From Rahnella variigena (lineage in GTDB: Bacteria > Pseudomonadota > Gammaproteobacteria > Enterobacterales > Enterobacteriaceae), in contig NZ_NSDJ01000001.1 of NCBI RefSeq assembly GCF_003610915.1, positions 434,001-498,000 on the forward strand: a stretch of DNA of 64,000 bases, read 5' to 3'. Shown here in pieces: positions 53,364 to 61,454 of the stretch. The position numbers and the translations under genes are program-made. The notes under the pieces were generated by a model. The model made no database searches. It had not been told where the DNA came from and was given only the letters and a program-made list of their open reading frames with translations. Positions within the stretch are counted from its first letter, which is position 1. Each line of letters starts with the position of its first letter.

Positions 53364-54586
53364 TCGGCACTGACAGAGGCGCTGGTTTCCGGCGAGGGCT
53401 GACGTAACAGCAACCGCAGACCCAGCGCCATCGCGATAAACACCAGCAAGGCCGAGCCGGGATAGATCGCATCAATCCCGGCCTGCGCCATCAGCACACC
53501 GGCCAGCGGGCCGGTAATTCCCAGAGATAGATCCAGAAACGCCGAATAGGTCGCCAGCGCGCTGCCCTGATTTTCCTGCGGCAATTTCTTCACCGCCACC
53601 ACGCCCAGCGCCGGATACACCAGCGAGAATCCCACGCCGGTAATAAACGCACCGGCCATCGCTGCCCATGCGGTCGGGGCGAAAAACACCATCATCAGCC
53701 CGGCGATTTCCACCACAAAACAGGCCAACGCCACCTGCAATCCGCCAAAACGAGTAATGCTGTTGGGCAGTAGCAACCGCATGCCGACAAATGCCACGCT
53801 GAAGAAAGTCAGCGAGAACGCCGCGCCGGACCAGCCTTTGGCGGCATAAAACAGGGTGATGAAGGTGGCGATCACACCAAAGCCGGTGGACGCCAGCGCC
53901 AGCATCATGCCGTACGGCAGAATTTTGCCCAGCACCTGACGGAACGGAATTTGCGCAGACGCAGTGCCGGTTACGGGCGGTTTGCGCCATGCGGTAATTA
54001 ACGCCGCCAGTGCCACCAGAATGATGCAGGCCGACAGCAGCGTCAGGCCGCCGAGACTAAAAATCAGCACGCCGAGCGGTGCGCCAATCGCCATCGCGCC
54101 ATACGTCACCACGCCGCTCCACGAAATCACTTTGCCGATATGCAGCGAACCTACCACGCTGATGCCCCACAGCGTTGAGCCGGTTCCGGCAAAACTTTGC
54201 CCTGCGCCCAGTAATATCCTTCCGGCACACAACAGCGCCAGGCTGACCGCCGGTGACGCATCAAATCCCAGCGCCAGCAGATAAAACACGCCGCTGAGCA
54301 GACAACCGCTCAGCCCGAACATCACCACCCTCTTCGGCCCGATTTTATCGGCATAACGCCCGGCATACGGACGGCTCAGCAGCGTGGCGAAATATTGCAG
54401 GCTGATCACCAACCCGGCCCAGAACGCGCTGTAACCAAGATGTTCGTGGACGTAACCCGGCAAAATCGCCAGCGGCAGGCCGATGGTCAGATAGTTGGCA
54501 AAGTTGAACACCAGAATGGAGAGAATTCGCAGCGTGGTCTTAGACGGGCTGACCGCAGCAAGGTCGGGCGAAGCAGGTTCAGGCAT
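53360..54586 (-). CDS. yhhS: MFS transporter YhhS
   Basis: Major facilitator protein of 408 residues (E. coli YhhS 405) with 12 membrane segments. Recognised by NYLTIGLPLAILPGYVH, LVISLQYFATLLSRPYAGRYADKIGPKR (the loop 2-3 signature, GRYADKIGPKR) and GQSFAGTGSTLWG. E. coli YhhS exports arabinose and, on overexpression, gives glyphosate tolerance; the natural substrate is not known. Divergent from the acyltransferase gene at 54784. Confidence 0.88.
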   Translation of the reverse strand: MPEPASPDLAAVSPSKTTLRILSILVFNFANYLTIGLPLAILPGYVHEHLGYSAFWAGLVISLQYFATLLSRPYAGRYADKIGPKRVVMFGLSGCLLSGVFYLLALGFDASPAVSLALLCAGRILLGAGQSFAGTGSTLWGISVVGSLHIGKVISWSGVVTYGAMAIGAPLGVLIFSLGGLTLLSACIILVALAALITAWRKPPVTGTASAQIPFRQVLGKILPYGMMLALASTGFGVIATFITLFYAAKGWSGAAFSLTFFSVAFVGMRLLLPNSITRFGGLQVALACFVVEIAGLMMVFFAPTAWAAMAGAFITGVGFSLVYPALGVVAVKKLPQENQGSALATYSAFLDLSLGITGPLAGVLMAQAGIDAIYPGSALLVFIAMALGLRLLLRQPSPETSASVSAD

Positions 54587-54783
54587 GGAAATTCGTGTCT
54601 CACGAAGAAGGTTCAGGCATGTTGCGAAGCCGTAAATGAGTCTTTGACTTTATTAGCAATTGATGACTTTCGCAACAAATTGAACCGCTGTTTTATTCAC
54701 GCTTCCCCGTACTGCCATCAAAGTGACACATCACTGTCATGCGCCCTGATTATGGTCGGGAGACTTCAACCGGAGGACATCCT

Positions 54784-56484
54784 ATGTTCAGCATGGATAC
54801 CCTGTTTCAGGATCTCGACCCGCAGCACAAAACCCCTTCCTGGCAACGCCGTCTGTTAAAAATCTTATTCCGCGAAAAAGAATTTCACCGCTTTGCCGGT
54901 CAGTATCAGCACCTGAAAGGGATTGATATGGCCGAGCAGGTGCTGGAGCATTTTACTATTCGCTGTGAACTGACGGAACGTGACCGCGAGCAAATCCCCA
55001 GTTACGGCCCGGTGGTGATTGTCGCCAACCATCCGATTGGTACGCTGGACGGTCTGGCGCTGCTGCACGCGGTGGCGTCGGTGCGTCCGGATGTCAAAGT
55101 GGTGGCGAATCAGCTGTTGTCGCTGGTGTCCTCGCTCGGCAGCCTGATGATCCCGGTGGACAATATGGGCAACCGCACGCGGCGAAATCAGGTGACACAG
55201 ATGCAGGAACATCTGGAAAATCAGGGCGTGCTGATTGTGTTCCCGGCGGGTGAAGTCTCACGTATGAGTTCCAAAGGCGTGCGCGACGGCAAATGGCACA
55301 CCGGTTTTATCCGTCTGGCCGCCAAAGCCCGTGCGCCGGTGGTGCCGGTACATATCAGCGGCAGCAACAGCGCGCTGTTTTATCTCACGTCGATGATTTA
55401 CCGCCCGCTCAGTACGCTGTTGCTGGTGCATGAAATGTTCGGCCAGCGCGGCAACAGTCTGACGCTGAAAATCGGCGCACGCATTCCGTATTCCAGCTGG
55501 CACGACGGACAAATGCAGGCAGGCGATCTGGCGGCGCGTTTTCGTAAACATCTTTACCGCCTCGGCGCAGGTAAGCCGGGGCTGTTCCACACTGAAACCT
55601 CGATTGCGCGTGCGGAAGATCGCGCCGTACTGAAACACGCGCTGGAAGCCAGCGAAGTGCTGGGCAAAACGCCGGACGGCAAAATGATTTATCTCTATCG
55701 TCGTCACGGCGAGGATTACGTCCCTGTTCTGCGTGAGCTGGGGCGTCTGCGGGAAATTGCATTCCGCGCCGTCGGGGAAGGCAGCGGTCGCCGCCGTGAT
55801 CTCGATGGCTACGACGACGACTATTATCATCTGGTCTTATGGGATCCGCAGGCGCTGGAAATCGTCGGCGCTTACCGGTTTATCCCGACCGCCGATCAGG
55901 TCGCCAGCAAAGGACTGAACGGAATTTACAGTCAGAGTCTGTTCCAGTACGGCCATCAGATGGACCCGATTCTGGCGCAGGGCATCGAACTCGGACGCAG
56001 CTTTATTCAGCCCGCTTACTGGGGCAAACGCGGGCTGGATTACCTGTGGCTGGGCATTGGCGCGTATCTGGCGAAATATCCGCAGACGCGTTATCTGTTT
56101 GGTCCGGTGTCGATTTCCGGCGGAATGCCGCTGCCTGCACGCGATTTGCTGGTGGCATTTTATCGTTTGTATTTCGCACCGGCGTTACCGCTGGCGACCT
56201 CGCGCCGCCCGTATCCGGCTTCGCTGCCCGATGTGCTGGCACAGTTTTGCGGCGACGATTATCAGGAAGATTTACTACGTCTGAAGCGCTTACTGACCAA
56301 TCTCGGATGCAGTATTCCGGCGCTGTATAAGCAGTATTCAGAACTATGTGAAAGCGGCGGCGTGCAGTTCATTGATTTCGGCAGTGATCCGGAATTCAAC
56401 AACTGTATTGATGGTCTGGTGCTGGTGGATCTCAGCCAGCTAAAACCGGCGAAGTACGAACGGTATATTGCTGTGCATCACTGA
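54784..56484 (+). CDS. Bifunctional acyltransferase OlsF-like, ornithine lipid synthesis
   Basis: Fusion of 566 residues. N-terminal half: PlsC/LPLAT-type O-acyltransferase with block I NHPIGTLDG (His83-Asp89) and block III FPAGEVSR (153-160). C-terminal half, from about residue 280: an OlsB-type GNAT N-acyltransferase (Acetyltransf_5) seen in LRELGRLREIAFRAVGEGSG, DDDYYHLVLWDPQALEIVGAYR and the ELGRSFI motif. This order matches OlsF of Serratia proteamaculans, where the C-terminal part acylates ornithine with a 3-hydroxyacyl group and the N-terminal part adds the second chain, making ornithine lipids. The start at 54784 has GGAGG seven bases before it. Activity is inferred from architecture. 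Confidence 0.82.
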   Translation: MFSMDTLFQDLDPQHKTPSWQRRLLKILFREKEFHRFAGQYQHLKGIDMAEQVLEHFTIRCELTERDREQIPSYGPVVIVANHPIGTLDGLALLHAVASVRPDVKVVANQLLSLVSSLGSLMIPVDNMGNRTRRNQVTQMQEHLENQGVLIVFPAGEVSRMSSKGVRDGKWHTGFIRLAAKARAPVVPVHISGSNSALFYLTSMIYRPLSTLLLVHEMFGQRGNSLTLKIGARIPYSSWHDGQMQAGDLAARFRKHLYRLGAGKPGLFHTETSIARAEDRAVLKHALEASEVLGKTPDGKMIYLYRRHGEDYVPVLRELGRLREIAFRAVGEGSGRRRDLDGYDDDYYHLVLWDPQALEIVGAYRFIPTADQVASKGLNGIYSQSLFQYGHQMDPILAQGIELGRSFIQPAYWGKRGLDYLWLGIGAYLAKYPQTRYLFGPVSISGGMPLPARDLLVAFYRLYFAPALPLATSRRPYPASLPDVLAQFCGDDYQEDLLRLKRLLTNLGCSIPALYKQYSELCESGGVQFIDFGSDPEFNNCIDGLVLVDLSQLKPAKYERYIAVHH

Positions 56485-56502
56485 TTCAGCTAGCTGAACA
56501 CC

Positions 56503-56530
56503 AGCAACGGGGCCTGCGGGTCCCGTTGCT
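56503..56530. terminator. Stem-loop between the acyltransferase and FKBP-like genes
   Basis: Perfect 9-base stem AGCAACGGG / CCCGTTGCT with a 10-base loop between two convergent genes. No T run follows on either strand, so termination is only likely by position. Confidence 0.5.
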
Positions 56531-56545
56531 TAAAGAACGAAAATT

Positions 56546-57550
56546 TTATTTAGACTGATTCACATCAACCACGGAAATGGTGTAAATCACGACGTTATTC
56601 AGCGGCGATTCACCCCTGGCGTCTTTGGTTTTTTCCAGCGTCGCCGGTGGGATCACCACGGTAATCTGTCCCCCTTTGCGGATCAGTTTCACACTGTCGC
56701 GCAGCACCGGCGGCATAGTGGCCACGCGGAAAACCTCGTAGGCATTATCGATTTTCGGCGCGTCCACTACCGTGCCATCGACCAGCACCCCTTTGTAGTT
56801 CACCTGTAAGGTATCGGTGTCTTTCAGCGCAGCGCCTTCCCCTTTATTGTCAATGAAATACAGCAGACCCTGCCTGGTCTTTTTGACGCCTTCACGTTTG
56901 GCAAACGCATCAACGTAGGCCTTATCTTCCGCCTGTTTCTTCTCGTTTTGCGCCTGCGTCAGCACTTTAACCTGCTCATCAAACGCGGACATGGTCGCCC
57001 GGATATCTTCGTCGGTCATTTTCCCCTGATGGGCGAACGTATCGGCGATACCCGCCAGCAGGATATTTTTGTTCAGCGTGATATGCAGGCTTTTCTGGTT
57101 AGCGAGCTGCTCTTCGATAAAGTGCGCCAGCATGACACCGCTGGCATACGCACGCTTCTGCTCTTCACTGTCGGGCATCTGCGCCGGTGCAGGGGCTATT
57201 CCGGCGGCGTTAATGCTTTCAGCGGTGACCTCTTCCGGGATGACATTTTTTGCCGGTTCCGGTGCCGGAGGCGTGGTGTCTGCCGGAGTGGTTGGCAACG
57301 TTGTTTCAGCAGCCGGTGCTTTGGTGGTTACTGGCTCAGGCGTCTGTTCTGGTGCGGGAACAGGTGCTGATGCAGGATCTACGGCGGGTGTGGGTGCCGG
57401 AGCAGGAGCCACAACCGGTGCCGTCGCTGATGGCGTCACTGATGGCGTCACTGGCGCCGCGGCCGGTTCAGTTGCGCTGGCAGATAGCGTCATTCCTGAC
57501 ATCATCAGGGCACTGAACAGGTAAATTCCTTTTTTGCGGGAGAGGGACAT
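56546..57550 (-). CDS. Periplasmic FKBP-like protein with long Pro/Ala linker
   Basis: Protein of 334 residues. Signal peptide (about 1-27, ending SASA), then a low-complexity Ala/Pro/Thr/Val stretch to about residue 105, an FKBP_N-type dimerisation domain (about 130-215, AYASGVMLAHFIEEQLA start) and a C-terminal FKBP-like domain (from about 245, TLQVNYKGVLVDGTVVDAP). The layout is that of FkpA/Mip plus the linker. In the C-terminal domain the usual KEFD phenylalanine, IPGW tryptophan and AYG tyrosine of the active pocket read TVVD, MPPV and TLEKT, so prolyl isomerase activity is doubtful; a chaperone role is possible. I do not assign a gene symbol. Confidence 0.78.
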   Translation of the reverse strand: MSLSRKKGIYLFSALMMSGMTLSASATEPAAAPVTPSVTPSATAPVVAPAPAPTPAVDPASAPVPAPEQTPEPVTTKAPAAETTLPTTPADTTPPAPEPAKNVIPEEVTAESINAAGIAPAPAQMPDSEEQKRAYASGVMLAHFIEEQLANQKSLHITLNKNILLAGIADTFAHQGKMTDEDIRATMSAFDEQVKVLTQAQNEKKQAEDKAYVDAFAKREGVKKTRQGLLYFIDNKGEGAALKDTDTLQVNYKGVLVDGTVVDAPKIDNAYEVFRVATMPPVLRDSVKLIRKGGQITVVIPPATLEKTKDARGESPLNNVVIYTISVVDVNQSK

Positions 57551-57938
57551 AAGGTTCCTTGAAAGAGTTAAGTTTTACAAAACGGATAATATTGCATAAC
57601 ACTTGTCATACAATAATCTTCAGGATCTGATATTTTAAAATTACGTGGCGGTATTCTATATTTAACATTGAAAATAAAAAGTATTTAATATGTAAATCTT
57701 AATATAAAAATAAACCAACGCAATGATTTATCTGCGTTAAACATTATTAACCGTCAGGATCTCATTTCTATTTATAGGAATTTTCCCGCCCTGCGCATTT
57801 TTCACGATAATCATTAGCCATCGCCATTTTCAGCAGCAGATCATGACCCATGTAATTACGCCCGTTGAAAGGATTTTGTAAAACGACGACCGCGTTTTTA
57901 TGTTTCTTGCCGAAGCTGAAATGGCGCAGTAATGAAAA
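57551..57938. other. AT-rich intergenic region with a short coding-like remnant
   Basis: About 390 bases between the FKBP-like gene and the lapC-like gene. The left part (57590-57720) is very AT-rich and likely carries the FKBP-like gene's promoter. On the minus strand a frame from about 57935 to the TAG at 57768 reads HFSFGKKHKNAVVVLQNPFN, then GRNYMGHDLLLKMAMANDYR and EKCAGRENSYK; it has coding-like composition but no start codon before the internal ATG (27 codons remain). It may be the tail of a lost gene. Confidence 0.35.
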
Positions 57939-57966
57939 AAAACTGCAGCACTCAGGCTGCAGTTTT
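57939..57966 (-). terminator. Terminator of the adhesin secretion operon
   Basis: Stem AAAACTGCAG / CTGCAGTTTT with an 8-base loop; read on the minus strand it ends in a run of eight T. It begins 20 bases after the stop of the membrane-fusion gene. Confidence 0.88.
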
Positions 57967-57986
57967 TCAGAAGGCGGGAAGGAAGA

Positions 57987-59165
57987 TTAACGCTCCCTGA
58001 GCGCTTCGTTCATTTTGTTGAGCGGCTTCAGCAGATAATCAAGAATGCTTTTGTTGCCGGTTTTGATATCTACCGTCGCGATCATGCCGGGGAAAATATA
58101 AAACTTCTCGTGGTGTTTATTTTCCAGATAATTAGCGCTGGTTTTGATATTCACCCGGTAATAGTAAACATCACGGCGGACTTCATCCTGGATCGTGTCC
58201 GGAGAAATGGTGGTCACTTCGCCGTCGAAACTGCCGTAGATAGAATAGTCATAGGCGGTAATCTTCACTTTGGCTTTTTGCCCCGGATGAATAAATGCCA
58301 CATCGCGCGGGGAAATCTGCGCTTCCACCAGCATCTGATCGTCGATCGGAACCAGCGTCATCAGCTTGCCATTCGGCGGGATCACGCCGCCGACGGTATT
58401 GACGTCGATATTCTTCACAATCCCTTTGACCGGCGAGAAGAATTCCAGACGATTCAGTGAGTCTTTACGCCCTAAAATCACCGAGCGCTGCGCTTCAATC
58501 TCAGCGTTGGCCTTGGCCAGCTCTTCACCGGCGCGCACGTGATACTGCGTTTCGAGATCGGTCGCCTTACTTTCCATTTCATTAATCTGGCGTTGCAGAC
58601 GCAGCACTTCCACGTCACTGGCCGCGCCCTGTTTGACCAGCGGCACGGTCATCGACAGCTCACGACGGATCAGCGTCACGCCCTGTTTCAGGCCAGTTAA
58701 CTGCTTTTCCAGACTGTTGCGGCTGGAGTTGTACAGTTCGGTTTCTGATTTCACCAGCTCCGGCTCGTCATCCAGCTCTTGCGGGAACACCAGCGGCGTG
58801 TTGTTGATCTGCGCCGTCAAACGCGCCGCCGTCGCCAGCGCGGCATGTAAACGCGCCACGCTTTCCTGGACGCCGGATTCGGTTTTGGTCCGGTCGAGCT
58901 GCGCCAGACGCTGCCCGCGTTCCACCACTTCGCCTTCCTGCACGTCGATGCTGTGAACAATCCCGCCTTCCAGCGACTGCACGATCTGCTCGTGAGAAGA
59001 AGGAATGACTTTACCGGTGCCGGTGGTGACTTCATCCAGGGTGTAGAAATTCGCCCACAGGAAAAAACACAGCAGCATCAGCGATAAGGCCCACACCAGA
59101 AGGGTGGAGCGTGGCAGCGCTTTTTCTGCCTGCTGGCGCTGGAATGATGTGCGTCCGTTCATCAT
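57987..59165 (-). CDS. HlyD/LapC-type membrane fusion protein of type I secretion
   Basis: Periplasmic adaptor of 392 residues. N-terminal membrane anchor at about 21-40 (TLLVWALSLMLLCFFLWANF), a lipoyl half-motif (VQSLEGGIVHSIDVQEGEVV), a long coiled-coil region (about 95-240), the second lipoyl half (FFSPVKGIVKNIDVNTVGGVI) and the C-terminal RND-permease-like beta region ending at TGNKSILDYLLKPLNKM. It links the inner-membrane ABC exporter to a TolC-like pore. It starts at the stop of the exporter gene (ATGATG; either ATG is possible, with AGGAGG upstream). The TolC partner (LapE-like) is not in the window. Confidence 0.92.
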   Translation of the reverse strand: MMNGRTSFQRQQAEKALPRSTLLVWALSLMLLCFFLWANFYTLDEVTTGTGKVIPSSHEQIVQSLEGGIVHSIDVQEGEVVERGQRLAQLDRTKTESGVQESVARLHAALATAARLTAQINNTPLVFPQELDDEPELVKSETELYNSSRNSLEKQLTGLKQGVTLIRRELSMTVPLVKQGAASDVEVLRLQRQINEMESKATDLETQYHVRAGEELAKANAEIEAQRSVILGRKDSLNRLEFFSPVKGIVKNIDVNTVGGVIPPNGKLMTLVPIDDQMLVEAQISPRDVAFIHPGQKAKVKITAYDYSIYGSFDGEVTTISPDTIQDEVRRDVYYYRVNIKTSANYLENKHHEKFYIFPGMIATVDIKTGNKSILDYLLKPLNKMNEALRER

Positions 59166-61354
59166 GATGCCTCCTGTTTAACCGGCGGTTTCACGGGCTG
59201 TTGCGCCGCTGCCGGTGCCTGTCCTTTTTGCCTGAAATGCTTGTTGAGGATTTCGTCTTTGTTGCCGTCGAGAGAAATGCGCCCGTTATCCATGACGATG
59301 ATGCGATCCACCAGCTGTAAAAGCGCCAGACGGTGCGTGGCGACGACCAGCGTTTTGTCTTTTGCCCAGCCGGAGAGCTGATTGATCAGATTCCATTCAG
59401 AAATCTCATCCAGCCATGCGGTCGGTTCATCGAGCAACAGAACCTGCGGCTGGGTGATGATATTACGCGCCAGCAACAGTGCCTGACGCTGACCGCCCGA
59501 AAGTCCGACACCGCCTTCATGAATGAGGAAATTCAGGCCGTTCTCTTTTTGCTGCACAAACGTCAGCGCACCGCTGATAACCAGCGCCTGATGAATTTCT
59601 TCGTCAGTGGCCTGCGGGCGTCCCATAGTGATGTTGTCGCGCACCGACCCGAAGAACAGGCTGGCATTCTGGTTATGCAGCGCGACGTCACGGCGTAAAT
59701 CCGCCGGATCAATCTGTTTAATATTGACGTTATCGAGCACCACCTGCCCTTGCTGAACCTGCTGCATACCCGCCAGCACCTGCAACAGCGTCGATTTGCC
59801 CGCCCCGTTTTTGCCCAGCACGGCGATTTTCTCACCCGGTTTGATGTGCAGTTTTGCAATGGTCAGATTGGCGACTTTTTCTTCCTCATCGTAATAAAAC
59901 ACCGCGTCATGCAGCGCGTAGTCGCCGGTGATTTGCGCCTTGTGGACCATCTTCTGACCGTCTTCCTGATCAATCGGGCGCTGCATCAGTTCATCCAGCC
60001 CTTTACGCGCGACTTTCGCCTGCTGCCAGCGGGAAAGCACACCGGAAATCTGCGCCAGCGGCGCAATGGTACGCGAAGCCAGAATTGTGGTGCCGACCAG
60101 CGCACCGGTAGTCATATCGCCGCTCATCACCAGATAACAACCGACCAGCAGCACCACGGCGTAGACGATGGACTGCACTTCCTGCGTCCAGGTCATCAGC
60201 ATGCTGGTCAGAAAACGCTGACGCATACTGATATCCGCCGACACTTCATTGCAGTGATTCCACTGGTTCTGAAAACGTTGTTCGGCGCGCATGAGTTTGA
60301 TGTCTTCCAGAGATTCCACCGCTTCCACCAGCGACGCATTACGCACCGCCGATTCGCGCATCCCTTCACTGGCCAGTTTCGCCAGCGGTTTCTGGATCAG
60401 TAATCCGGGGATCAGCAACAGCGGCAGTGCCAGTAACACGACAAACACCAGCGGGCCGCCAATCATCCACAAAATCACCGTGAACAGCAGGAAGAACGGC
60501 AGGTCGGCCATCACGCTGATGGTGGTCGAGGTGATCAGTTCACGTACCGATTCCAGCTCGCGGATTTGCGAAATAAAGGAGCCGGTGGATTTGGAACGGG
60601 CACCGTTTTTAATGCGCAGCGCGCGGCCAAAAACGCGGTCGGAAATACGCAAATCGGCGCGCTTACCCACCACGTCCGAGATATGGACACGCACCATGCG
60701 CATCACGAATTCAAAGGTGATCGCCAGCATCACACCGGCAAATAACACCCACAGTGTCGGGATAGATTGCGACGGCACCACGCGGTCATACACCTGCATG
60801 GAAAACAGCATGCCCGCCAGCGCCAGCACGTTGGCAATCATCGACGCCAGCATGATGTCGCTGTAACGACGCCAGTCTTTCAGTGCCAGATCCCAGAACC
60901 AGTTTTTCTTGTACGGTTTGATGTAGTTATCAACGCGCGCATCAGGAATGGTATGCAGCGGTCGCAGCAGCGTGATGCTCTGCGCCCGCTCAGAAAGTTG
61001 TTCAGACGTCAGGGTGGTTTCCAGCCCGTTATCTTCAGTAAATTGCACGGCGCACTGGCCGCTGGCGTCCAGATGTGTCACCACACCCAGCCGGCCGTTA
61101 TCGAGCGTGACCACAAACGGCACACTGACCGGATCCAAATCACGCGGATGCAAATCACGGGTCACGCGTCCCAGCCCGAGCTTTTTTGCCATTTCATCAA
61201 GCACGACGTCAGCCGGTGAACCCATTTCCCACGCGATAGTGGCTTTAACGTGTTCTTCTGAATAATCCAGACGGTAGTGTTTCGCGATATCGAGCATGGC
61301 TTTCAGCCAGGCGGTGTAGCCTTTATCTAACATGGTCTCTTTTTTCATCTTCAT
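59162..61354 (-). CDS. LapB-type ABC exporter of type I secretion
   Basis: ABC transporter of 730 residues. The N-terminal C39-like domain (about 20-150) lacks the catalytic cysteine, as in LapB exporters that do not cleave the substrate. A six-helix membrane domain follows (about 160-450), then the ATPase with Walker A GKNGAGKST near residue 525, Q-loop ALHNQNAS, signature LSGGQ, Walker B VLLLDEP and switch VVATHR. It exports the adhesin encoded just upstream through the LapC-like adaptor. The next gene overlaps by four bases. Confidence 0.92.
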   Translation of the reverse strand: MKMKKETMLDKGYTAWLKAMLDIAKHYRLDYSEEHVKATIAWEMGSPADVVLDEMAKKLGLGRVTRDLHPRDLDPVSVPFVVTLDNGRLGVVTHLDASGQCAVQFTEDNGLETTLTSEQLSERAQSITLLRPLHTIPDARVDNYIKPYKKNWFWDLALKDWRRYSDIMLASMIANVLALAGMLFSMQVYDRVVPSQSIPTLWVLFAGVMLAITFEFVMRMVRVHISDVVGKRADLRISDRVFGRALRIKNGARSKSTGSFISQIRELESVRELITSTTISVMADLPFFLLFTVILWMIGGPLVFVVLLALPLLLIPGLLIQKPLAKLASEGMRESAVRNASLVEAVESLEDIKLMRAEQRFQNQWNHCNEVSADISMRQRFLTSMLMTWTQEVQSIVYAVVLLVGCYLVMSGDMTTGALVGTTILASRTIAPLAQISGVLSRWQQAKVARKGLDELMQRPIDQEDGQKMVHKAQITGDYALHDAVFYYDEEEKVANLTIAKLHIKPGEKIAVLGKNGAGKSTLLQVLAGMQQVQQGQVVLDNVNIKQIDPADLRRDVALHNQNASLFFGSVRDNITMGRPQATDEEIHQALVISGALTFVQQKENGLNFLIHEGGVGLSGGQRQALLLARNIITQPQVLLLDEPTAWLDEISEWNLINQLSGWAKDKTLVVATHRLALLQLVDRIIVMDNGRISLDGNKDEILNKHFRQKGQAPAAAQQPVKPPVKQEAS

Positions 61355-61408
61355 TCTTCCCTAATTCATTCTTCCTTCACGCTCATTCCGGAACATGAAC
61401 AGGCCATC

Positions 61409-61449
61409 CGCAGAAGCGGAACAGGGTCTTTCCCCTGCTCCGCTCTGCG
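61409..61449 (-). promoter_or_regulatory. Intercistronic hairpin between adhesin and exporter genes
   Basis: Near-perfect inverted repeat with arms CGCAGAAGCGGAACAGGG and CCCTGCTCCGCTCTGCG (mismatches in each arm), six bases after the adhesin stop. No T run follows on the minus strand, so it more likely protects or processes the mRNA, or allows partial termination, than ends it. Confidence 0.6.
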
Positions 61450-61454
61450 ACTGA

